DNA from: Lysinibacillus sp. OF-1
GTDB taxonomy: Bacteria > Bacillota > Bacilli > Bacillales_A > Planococcaceae
Length of the DNA stretch: 64,000 nucleotides
Direction: 5' to 3'
Assembly (NCBI RefSeq): GCF_028356935.1
Contig: NZ_CP102798.1
Span: 3,844,001 to 3,908,000 of the forward strand
The notes under the pieces are model-generated. The model did no database searches. It was not told where the DNA came from and saw only the letters and a list, made by a program, of their open reading frames with translations. Made by a program: the position numbers and the translations under genes. How positions within the stretch are numbered: position 1 is the first letter of the stretch; every line of letters begins with the position of its first letter. Shown here one piece after another: positions 57,808 to 64,000 of this stretch.

Positions 57808-58368
57808 ATGGCTTTGTCAGAGGAATTATATACACAAAAAGAAGCGATGCTTTATAGTCAAAGAATCGCACAGTTATCTAAAGCGCTATGGAAAGCGGTA
57901 GAAAAAGATTGGCAACAATGGATTAAACCTTATGATCTAAATATTAATGAACACCATATTTTATGGATTTCATATCATTTAAAAGGAGCATCCATTTCAG
58001 ATGTAGCAAAATTTGGCGTGATGCACGTTTCTACCGCATTTAATTTCTCCAAAAAGTTAGAAGAGCGTGGCTTCCTTAAATTTTCGAAGCGTGATGACGA
58101 CAAACGTAATACTTACGTGGAGCTAACTGAAACTGGGACAGAACTCATTATAGAGATGAATAAAAACTACCATAATACGTATCATTCCGTATTAGAAGGA
58201 TCACTAGCATTAAAAGATCTATATGGCCGTTTCCCAGATTTTTTAGATGTGATGGCTGTTATTCGTAATATTTATGGTGAGGATTTCATCGATATTTTCG
58301 AACGTTCCTTCCAACATTTCCGCGATTCCTTTGACACACTAGAAGAACGCACACCTGTAAAAGGATAA
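57808..58368 (+). CDS. scoC: MarR-type transition-state regulator ScoC (Hpr)
   Basis: A 187-residue winged-helix repressor, very similar to B. subtilis ScoC over the DNA-binding core ([20 protein letters not shown] and [20 protein letters not shown]), with a shorter, less charged C-terminus. In Bacillus it represses extracellular proteases and sporulation genes. The start is uncertain: ATG 57808 lies close behind AGGTG, and TTG 57814 has better spacing. A terminator follows. Confidence 0.93.
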   Translation: MALSEELYTQKEAMLYSQRIAQLSKALWKAVEKDWQQWIKPYDLNINEHHILWISYHLKGASISDVAKFGVMHVSTAFNFSKKLEERGFLKFSKRDDDKRNTYVELTETGTELIIEMNKNYHNTYHSVLEGSLALKDLYGRFPDFLDVMAVIRNIYGEDFIDIFERSFQHFRDSFDTLEERTPVKG

Positions 58369-58463
58369 GACGAAGCTTCAAACTGCACAAAATTTTTCCT
58401 GCCCTTATTTATTAGTTGAACATAATGAGGTATACTACTGTTCATTCAGGAATAAATCATGTG

Positions 58464-58505
58464 AAAGGAGGTATTTCAGAAATATTTCTGAAATACCTCC
58501 TTTTT
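58464..58505 (+). terminator. scoC terminator
   Basis: AAAGGAGGTATTTCAGAA pairs fully with its complement, then TTTTTC. A near-perfect 18-bp stem. It also contains an AGGAGG. Confidence 0.88.
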
Positions 58506-58573
58506 CTTGCATTCTAACATCATTCAATTTACATTAAATAGGACACTTCCTATTTCGGAGTTGATACTAAGCC

Positions 58574-59119
58574 ATGCATTGTTGGAAAATTTTAAATCTA
58601 GAACATCATTACGGTACTACGCGTATTATTATAATGAGTGTTATTACCTTTTTGTCGGTCTTTTCTGTTTCGTATGTATTGTTTAATTTATTCAACGAGG
58701 AGCATTATACAGATCGTTTATTCTGGCTCTTTGTCATAGCAGCCTTAACACTTTATCCAGTTCATAAATTTTTACATTTTCTGGCACTATACGATTTACG
58801 CCAGCATTTAAAATTGCGTGTACGTACTCAATTTTATATAATTCCAGTTTTACACATGCGTATTCGTGAGCCTTTATCAAAAAATCGTTACATCTTAGCA
58901 TTACTTACGCCTTTTATCATTCTAAACACAAGTATTATAATAGGAACTTGGCTTTTACCGGCATACACACATTATGGTACATTGCTGCTAGCCTATCATT
59001 GTAGTCTATGTTTGATTGATATCCTTTACGTGAAATACCTTTTGCACTCACCTAAAAATTCGCAAATAGAGGAAACACCTAAAGGTTATGAAATTTTAGT
59101 TCCACCAACCGTTCACTAA
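58574..59119 (+). CDS. DUF3267-type membrane protein (putative zincin, YhaJ-like)
   Basis: A 181-residue membrane protein with four helices (about 18-38, 48-66, 105-125, 130-150). After the second, the sequence HKFLHFLALYDL (about 64-75) fits the HxxxHxxAL motif of DUF3267 putative metallopeptidases. The ribosome binding site is weak (GGAG 13 bases upstream), so expression may be low or the start may differ. It lies between scoC and prsA, as yhaJ in B. subtilis. Proteolytic activity has not been shown. Confidence 0.7.
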   Translation: MHCWKILNLEHHYGTTRIIIMSVITFLSVFSVSYVLFNLFNEEHYTDRLFWLFVIAALTLYPVHKFLHFLALYDLRQHLKLRVRTQFYIIPVLHMRIREPLSKNRYILALLTPFIILNTSIIIGTWLLPAYTHYGTLLLAYHCSLCLIDILYVKYLLHSPKNSQIEETPKGYEILVPPTVH

Positions 59120-59188
59120 ATGCTTGTACTTGTTTTTTAATGACGTTCTTTGTTATGCTATTACTATTGAAAGAGGGGAGGAATAGAC

Positions 59189-59374
59189 TTGCTATTAATG
59201 ATTGTAGTTCTATTCTCGGTATTCTATTTATTTCAAATTAACCGCATGACATATGCTCTATGCATGCGACGTGAAATTCCCGAAGAAAACCAACCAAAAA
59301 TATTCCGAACTATAAATATACTTATTACCATATTACTTGTCTCATTCTATATTGAAATTTTATATGCAGTATAA
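59189..59374 (+). CDS. Small two-helix membrane protein (61 aa)
   Basis: A 61-residue hydrophobic protein: helix 1 (about 2-17, LLMIVVLFSVFYLF), a short basic loop with Cys-Met-Arg-Arg, and helix 2 (about 42-59). The start is TTG at 59189 with GAGGGGAGG upstream. I do not recognise it. B. subtilis has a small gene (yhaL or yhaK) near prsA, but sequence identity with those is not evident by eye. Confidence 0.6.
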   Translation: MLLMIVVLFSVFYLFQINRMTYALCMRREIPEENQPKIFRTINILITILLVSFYIEILYAV

Positions 59375-59378
59375 CAGT

Positions 59379-59483
59379 ACATCCGCGCCCGTCCGCACGC
59401 TCGAAGAACAAGTCGAGCCCCCCATGCAACAACTTTTTCTAACCAAGAAGATTGGTAGTATCTAAGGCATGCGGCGCGAATGT
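59379..59483. other. GC-rich foldable element of unknown nature
   Basis: A 105-base block more GC-rich than its flanks. The outer arms ACATCCGCGCC (59379-59389) and GGCGCGAATGT (59473-59483) pair with one mismatch. Inside are GCTCGA/TCGAGC (59399-59404, 59413-59418) and CTAACC/TGGTAG arms, giving a cloverleaf-like fold. It is not a tRNA. It could be an RNA element, a small mobile palindromic unit or a remnant. Confidence 0.45.
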
Positions 59484-59497
59484 CTAACATTGTTAAG

Positions 59498-59527
59498 AAA
59501 AGCTAAGAGTTAGAGCTCTTAGCTTTT
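59498..59527. terminator. Terminator upstream of yjcZ
   Basis: AAAAGCTAAGAG and CTCTTAGCTTTT form a 12-bp stem, T-runs in both directions. It follows the 61-aa gene and the yjcZ stop codon is 15 bases away. Confidence 0.8.
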
Positions 59528-59541
59528 CGCTGTTTTATTAA

Positions 59542-59646
59542 TTAGTATAGGAACGCTGCACCAACGATAATTAATAAAATAAATAACACAACTAATAAAG
59601 CAAAGCCTGAGCCGTAGCCACCGCCACCGTATCCTCCGTTGCCCAT
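59542..59646 (-). CDS. YjcZ family tiny sporulation protein (34 aa)
   Basis: A 34-residue protein: Gly/Tyr-rich head (MGNGGYGGGGYGSGF) and one hydrophobic helix (ALLVVLFILLIIVGAAFL), the classic YjcZ/tiny_TM_bacill pattern. ATG 59644-59646 follows AAGGGGGTG. A CATAGGATA element (59670-59678 on the minus strand) fits a sigma-K -10 box, in line with spore expression of this family. Membrane or spore-coat place is inferred. Confidence 0.85.
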   Translation of the reverse strand: MGNGGYGGGGYGSGFALLVVLFILLIIVGAAFLY

Positions 59647-59669
59647 AACTTCACCCCCTTTCTTTTCTA

Positions 59670-59678
59670 TATCCTATG
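59670..59678 (-). promoter_or_regulatory. Sigma-K-like -10 element of yjcZ
   Basis: CATA-GGA-TA on the minus strand, 24 bases before the start codon. No clear AC -35 lies at the right spacing, so the call is tentative. Confidence 0.35.
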
Positions 59679-59789
59679 CGCTTCAAAATTTGAAATATAG
59701 GCAATACTCAAGGGGGAACCATTTTGTTTTTAAAACGTTTATGTTATAGTAAAAAATGGACGAAACCATGTTAGGAGAGAATATCCACT

Positions 59790-60770
59790 ATGAAAAAGAC
59801 AGTTTTATCTTTAACTCTAGCTGCATCTGTATTAGCGCTTGGTGCTTGTAGCGGCGGAGACAGCAAAGCCATCGTTACTTCTAAAGTGGGCGATATTTCA
59901 GTAGCTGATTTTAATGAAAAGGCAAAAGCTTTAACAGGCTCATATGTAATGCAACAATTGGTGACTGAAAAAGTTTTAGCTGACAAATATGAAGTAACAG
60001 ATAAAGAAATTAAAGAAGCTTATGACACAACAGCTTCACAATTTGGTGAAGGCTTTACACAAGCACTTGCTGAAAGTGGCTTAACAGAACAGGGCTTTAA
60101 AGATTCTTTACGTGTTCAACTTCTTCAAGAGAAAGCTTTAAAAGATCAAGCAATTAAAGAAGAAGATGTGAAAAAATACTACGAGCAAATGAAAACAGAA
60201 CTTAATGGTCGTCATATTTTAGTAGCAGATGAAAAAACAGCTAAAGAAGTCATTGAAAAAATTAAGGGCGGCGCTAAGTTTGAGGATGTAGCAAAAGAGT
60301 ACTCAACAGATACAGGTTCTGCTCAAAAAGGTGGAGAGCTTGGATGGTTCTCTGTTGGTGCAATGGTAGATGAATTTAACGATGCTGCTTACGCTCTTGA
60401 ATTAAATACATTGAGTGAGCCAGTAAAATCTAGCTTTGGTTATCATGTAATTGAAATTACGGAGAAGCGTGATGTAAAAGATGTCGGTGCATTTAAAGAT
60501 GAAGAAGAAAACATTCGTTCAACAATGTTAAATAAACTAAACCAAACAGGTGAAGCTCAAGCTATTCTAAAAGATATCATTGCAAAAATGGCTAAAGATG
60601 CGAATGTTAAAACATCTGATAAAGATTTAAAAGATTCACTAGAATTCTTCACAACAACAAGTGAAGAACAGGCAAAAGCAGCTGAAGAAGCAGCTAAAAA
60701 AGCAGAAGACAAAGCTGCTAAAGAAGATTCTGAAGACAAAGCAGAAGATACGGACAAGGAATCTAAATAA
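59790..60770 (+). CDS. prsA: Foldase lipoprotein PrsA
   Basis: A 326-residue post-translocation foldase. Signal peptide with lipobox ALGAC (Cys about 20), N-terminal chaperone helices (about 25-130), a parvulin peptidyl-prolyl isomerase domain (about 136-230; GRHILVADEKTAKEVIEKI and DTGSAQKGGELGWFS), further helices and an unusually long Lys/Glu/Asp-rich tail (about 292-326). It folds secreted proteins at the membrane-wall interface. ATG after AGGAGAG. An extended TGT-TATAGT -10 lies upstream. Confidence 0.95.
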   Translation: MKKTVLSLTLAASVLALGACSGGDSKAIVTSKVGDISVADFNEKAKALTGSYVMQQLVTEKVLADKYEVTDKEIKEAYDTTASQFGEGFTQALAESGLTEQGFKDSLRVQLLQEKALKDQAIKEEDVKKYYEQMKTELNGRHILVADEKTAKEVIEKIKGGAKFEDVAKEYSTDTGSAQKGGELGWFSVGAMVDEFNDAAYALELNTLSEPVKSSFGYHVIEITEKRDVKDVGAFKDEEENIRSTMLNKLNQTGEAQAILKDIIAKMAKDANVKTSDKDLKDSLEFFTTTSEEQAKAAEEAAKKAEDKAAKEDSEDKAEDTDKESK

Positions 60771-60810
60771 TCGAGGGAATATTGTTTATCAATTGAACAA
60801 TATCCACAAC

Positions 60811-60846
60811 AAAAAGGAGCATCTGACAAATCAGATGCTCCTTTTT
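60811..60846. terminator. Terminator between prsA and the chemoreceptor gene
   Basis: AAAAAGGAGCATCTGA and TCAGATGCTCCTTTTT, 16-bp perfect stem, 4-base loop, serving both converging genes. Confidence 0.9.
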
Positions 60847-60852
60847 CCTTCT

Positions 60853-62157
60853 CTATTTCACTTTAAATTGGCTAATTTCAGCTTGTAAGTCATTTGACAT
60901 CGTTTGAAGGACATTTGCCGCGCTCGCAATTTCCTCATTAGAAGTACTTTGTTGCTCTATGGATAAAGCAATATGCTGCATACCTGAAGATGTGCCATTC
61001 GCCATACCTACAATTTCTTTTACAGCAGAATCTGTTTGGCTTGCCTTCTCATTAACGCGCCATACGATATCCGTAACTTCCGTTGTACGTTGGCTAATCT
61101 GTTGTACATATTCCACAATATTTTTAAAGGCATCACCTGTCTGTTCAACAGCCTCTCGTCCTTCATCTACATATTGTGTGCCACTATTAATAGCGAAAAC
61201 AGCACCGGAAGTTTGGTTTAATATATCATCCACTAGTGTTCGAATATTGTCAGCAGCTTTCCCAGATTCCTCTGCCAACTTTCTAACTTCATCCGCAACA
61301 ACCGCGAAGCCTTTTCCAGCCTCTCCTGCTCGAGCCGCCTCAATAGATGCATTCAATGCAAGCAGGTTTGTTTGATCGGTAATGCTTGTAATTAACGAGA
61401 CAATCGTACTAATTTCCTTTGATTTTTCACCTAAAGCATTCACAACTTCTGTTGATTGGTGAACAGAATCATTAATCGTATTCATTTTATCAATCGTTTG
61501 CTCAATTAGCTGTAAACCTAAATCAGCCTTTTGATTTGTTTCATTCGCTATATCTGCAACAGCCTGTACAGCAGAAGATGCATGGTCCATATCTTTGGAA
61601 ATTAGATTAGCGGATTCAGATAAAAGGTCCATTTGCTTCAATTGTCCTTCCGCACTGGAAACAATATCTCCAATAGCATCAGAAATGGTTTCAACCGTGT
61701 GACTACTTTGCTCTGTAATCGTTGTAAATTCCTTTGTATAAGTCGAGACATCCGCAGATGCTTTATTCGTCTTTTCAATAACCGTGCCAATTTGCTCTAA
61801 CATATGATTAAATTCAGTGGATAATTGTCCAATTTCATCTTTGAAACGGTCGTCAATGCGTACCGTTAAATCACCATCAGCCGCCTGTGTCATAGCCTTT
61901 AATACACGCTTTACACGTTTTAGGACGATATATCTCGTACATAACGAAATAATGACTGTACCAATAAATAACGAAATAAACGTATTAATGGCAACACCTG
62001 CACTGCCGTTTAAATGTACTACTTTTTCAAATTGATGACTAACAAATTCTGAGATATGCGAGCTAATAAACAAACTTATACCTATAGCTAGTATCATTTT
62101 GAAAATTAAACTTTTCCAAAACTTAATTTCCCGTGAAAAAAGTCCCTCTGTTTCCAT
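60853..62157 (-). CDS. Methyl-accepting chemotaxis protein with minimal sensor region
   Basis: A 434-residue receptor. Two membrane helices (about 17-36 and 55-76) are separated by only some 18 residues, so there is no real extracellular ligand domain. A HAMP linker follows (about 78-130) and then the signalling coiled coil with the hairpin tip TNLLALNASIEAARAGEAGKG (the region around residues 270-290). The signal may be membrane state, energy or a partner protein. A full chemotaxis role is family knowledge. Confidence 0.92.
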   Translation of the reverse strand: METEGLFSREIKFWKSLIFKMILAIGISLFISSHISEFVSHQFEKVVHLNGSAGVAINTFISLFIGTVIISLCTRYIVLKRVKRVLKAMTQAADGDLTVRIDDRFKDEIGQLSTEFNHMLEQIGTVIEKTNKASADVSTYTKEFTTITEQSSHTVETISDAIGDIVSSAEGQLKQMDLLSESANLISKDMDHASSAVQAVADIANETNQKADLGLQLIEQTIDKMNTINDSVHQSTEVVNALGEKSKEISTIVSLITSITDQTNLLALNASIEAARAGEAGKGFAVVADEVRKLAEESGKAADNIRTLVDDILNQTSGAVFAINSGTQYVDEGREAVEQTGDAFKNIVEYVQQISQRTTEVTDIVWRVNEKASQTDSAVKEIVGMANGTSSGMQHIALSIEQQSTSNEEIASAANVLQTMSNDLQAEISQFKVK

Positions 62158-62340
62158 TGCTCTTCCCCATTCCTATCATTTCTCTCTTTATTCTAAAATA
62201 AATACTAGCATTGGTACAATAGTTAGGTACTAAAATTACACATATGCATATTTAGACTTATCGAAATCAGTATAGGTTAGTTAATAAGCAACATCAATTA
62301 TCAATTTCTCAACAGGTTAGGGGCTTAATCATATTACTTT

Positions 62341-63276
62341 TTAAATAGAAGGCTTATAGAATGAACGATTATCAAGTGGGAAAAGCCGCTCAGTAAATTC
62401 ACCTGGTGTCGTTTTCCCTAATGCTCTTGTTAGCATGTTCATCTTCGCGTCTATATTATCAATATAATGTAAGATTTCCGCTTCTTGAAGCATCGGTTTT
62501 TTCGGACTCCCCCACTCTTCTTTCCCATGGTGAGACAATACCATATGCTGCAACAGCATGACTTCTTCGCCTTCAATTTCTAGCTCACTTGCAATTTTGG
62601 CAATTTCATTCACCATAATGGTAATGTGACCTAATAAATTGCCCTCCACTGTATACATCGTGGCAACAGGCCCAGACAACTCCACAACCTTGCCAATATC
62701 ATGCAAAATAATGCCTGCATATAACAGGTCACGATTAAGTGTTGGATATAAATCAGCAATGGCTTTTCCTAGTTTGAGCATGGACACCATATGATCTAAT
62801 AAACCAGACGCATAGTCATGATGGTTTTTAGTTGCTGCCGGAAAAACTAAGATGGCATCATAATGTTTTTTAATAGCCGCTCTTGTAATACGTGAGATAT
62901 TTGGATTTTTAATATCAAAGAAAAATTGTGTCAATTCTTCATACAATTGTTCTTTTGGTGTTGCAGAGGATGGTACTAAATCATCGATCGCAATACCTTC
63001 CTCTGGCTTGGCAACACGAATAGATTTGATACGCAATTGATTCTTTCCTCTATAGTCGTGAATCTCTCCACCTACACGTACAATGGCCTCAGCATGATAC
63101 ATTTTTTCATGATCCTCATTTGTATCCCAGAGCTTTGCCTCAATATCTCCACTTTTATCTTGTAGTAATAGCGACATAAATGGCTTTCCAACGGTTGTAA
63201 CACCTTTTGTCGCTTGTTTTATTAATAAAAATTGATCAACTGCTTCTCCAACTTGGAGCGTCGTAATCCCTTTCAT
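62341..63276 (-). CDS. yhaM: 3'-5' exoribonuclease YhaM
   Basis: A 311-residue nuclease with an N-terminal OB-fold (about 15-90, [23 protein letters not shown]) and an HD phosphohydrolase domain (about 150-280, with [20 protein letters not shown] and HHGKEEWG). It trims RNA 3' ends and can act on DNA in B. subtilis. ATG overlaps the yhaN stop (ATGA). The 180-base gap after the chemoreceptor start holds its promoter; nothing else is supported. Confidence 0.95.
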   Translation of the reverse strand: MKGITTLQVGEAVDQFLLIKQATKGVTTVGKPFMSLLLQDKSGDIEAKLWDTNEDHEKMYHAEAIVRVGGEIHDYRGKNQLRIKSIRVAKPEEGIAIDDLVPSSATPKEQLYEELTQFFFDIKNPNISRITRAAIKKHYDAILVFPAATKNHHDYASGLLDHMVSMLKLGKAIADLYPTLNRDLLYAGIILHDIGKVVELSGPVATMYTVEGNLLGHITIMVNEIAKIASELEIEGEEVMLLQHMVLSHHGKEEWGSPKKPMLQEAEILHYIDNIDAKMNMLTRALGKTTPGEFTERLFPLDNRSFYKPSI

Positions 63277-64000
63277 GTTGACGCCACTCCCCTTTCATTT
63301 GCTAATGCTCCTATATCGACAATTTGCTCTTTCTGCCAATGTTTGAGCATTGTATCATGACAAGTAAAATATAAAATTTGACGTTCATATCCTACTTCTT
63401 TCATTAATTGTACCATTTTGTTTGTACGGTTTCGATCAAAATGGACAAATGGATCGTCCATAATAATTGGAAATGGAGCAGTGCTCACTAGTGTTTTTGC
63501 AAGGGCCAGACGTAATGCAATATAGGCTTGTTCTTTGGTAGCCTGAGATAATTCAGCCATTTGATAACGTAATCCTGCTACATCTTGTGCAACAAAATAA
63601 CCTTCATCATGAATCGAAAGTTTATCGTATCTTCCCCCTGTTAGTAAACGGAAAATCGCATTCACCTCCACAAGGACATGAGGTAATTTTTCTTCACGTA
63701 GGCGGAATAATGTTTCGTGAATGGCTGTCGCAACAGCTTTTTTAGTTGCCCATTGCTCAATCAGCTGCTGCAATTCTGCTTTCTCCTGCTCAAACTGTTG
63801 TAGCAATTGCCCATACTTTTCATCATTTAATAGCTGATCTTTTTCAATGAGCAAAGCAGCACGTTGCGCAAGACATTGGTCGATCGCTAGCTGCGTTGAA
63901 TTTTGCTCTTGTTCTAAAGCATGTATATCCTCGTTAACAGTATCCTCCACTAGACTCTCTCGCTGTGGAAGATTGAGTGAGGCGAGTTGAGCCTGAACCG
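63273..64000 (-). CDS. yhaN: SbcC-like ATPase YhaN, C-terminal part (cut by window edge)
   Basis: The frame is open from the stop (63273) to the right edge, so this is the last 241 residues of a large coiled-coil ATPase. The coiled coil (about the first 90 residues seen) leads into the ABC signature region ([20 protein letters not shown]) and Walker [13 protein letters not shown]. YhaN of B. subtilis is about four times this length; the Walker A end lies outside. YhaN-YhaM (with YhaO) form a likely nuclease/DNA repair unit. Confidence 0.88.
   Translation of the reverse strand, partial: VQAQLASLNLPQRESLVEDTVNEDIHALEQEQNSTQLAIDQCLAQRAALLIEKDQLLNDEKYGQLLQQFEQEKAELQQLIEQWATKKAVATAIHETLFRLREEKLPHVLVEVNAIFRLLTGGRYDKLSIHDEGYFVAQDVAGLRYQMAELSQATKEQAYIALRLALAKTLVSTAPFPIIMDDPFVHFDRNRTNKMVQLMKEVGYERQILYFTCHDTMLKHWQKEQIVDIGALANERGVAST

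Overview
The window is low-GC Gram-positive DNA from a spore-forming member of the Bacillaceae/Planococcaceae, most probably Lysinibacillus or a close relative (inference from gene content; no search was run). Supporting signs are the Bacillus-type gene set (crh, hprK, whiA, yvcK, rapZ, scoC, ecsAB, prsA, yhaM/yhaN), strong AGGAGG-type ribosome binding sites, sporulation genes (a CotF-like coat protein, a YjcZ-type tiny protein, a collagen-like exosporium-type protein) and the coproporphyrin-type hem genes.

Layout. 1-8.1 kb: the 5' end of cggR with its promoter and operator, a 40-residue protein, a glutaredoxin-like protein, a secreted S9 peptidase with its own operator, a LemA/TPM pair, a CotF-like coat protein and an amino-acid ABC importer. 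8.4-14 kb: tRNA-Arg(CCG), clpP with a CtsR-type site, a composite palindromic repeat, then the conserved operon nudix-rapZ-yvcK-whiA-crh. 14.3-26.6 kb: trxB, a TPR protein, the his operon hisZ-G-D-B-H-F-IE (no hisA), a Fur-box-like region in front of a small four-cysteine protein, and hprK-lgt-ppaX-acyltransferase. 26.7-38.3 kb: cccB, a YitT protein, an EAL/HDOD protein, DedA, an acyl-CoA ligase, a Bce-type two-component/ABC module with an extra cytosolic gene, lplJ and yhfH. 38.4-45.6 kb: a second copy of the palindromic repeat, yhgE/yhgD with matching operator candidates, and a four-gene envelope-sensing operon (beta-propeller lipoprotein, response regulator, kinase, YtkA-like lipoprotein). 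45.7-49.5 kb: a glycosyltransferase with a sigma-K-like promoter next to a large collagen-like protein. 49.6-64 kb: hemEHY with hmoB opposite, ecsAB, hit, trpP with a TRAP-type triplet array, a YtxH protein, scoC, a DUF3267 protein, yjcZ, prsA, a chemoreceptor, yhaM and the 3' part of yhaN.

How it works together. Carbon control is prominent: CggR, Crh, HPr kinase HprK, PpaX (which hydrolyses the pyrophosphate HprK releases), YvcK and RapZ. Protein quality control and export are represented by ClpP, PrsA, Lgt and EcsAB. Heme synthesis (hemE, hemH, hemY) lies next to heme turnover (hmoB). The glycosyltransferase and collagen-like gene look like a spore-surface glycoprotein unit.

The items most worth following up are: the his operon without hisA; two copies of a modular palindromic intergenic repeat with a compensatory change between copies, one copy bracketed by near-identical terminators; the Fur-like sites before an unknown cysteine protein; an evenly spaced TRAP-like site at trpP; paired YhgD operator candidates; the extra gene in the Bce module; and the glycosyltransferase/collagen pair. 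All domain, promoter and operator calls were made by eye.
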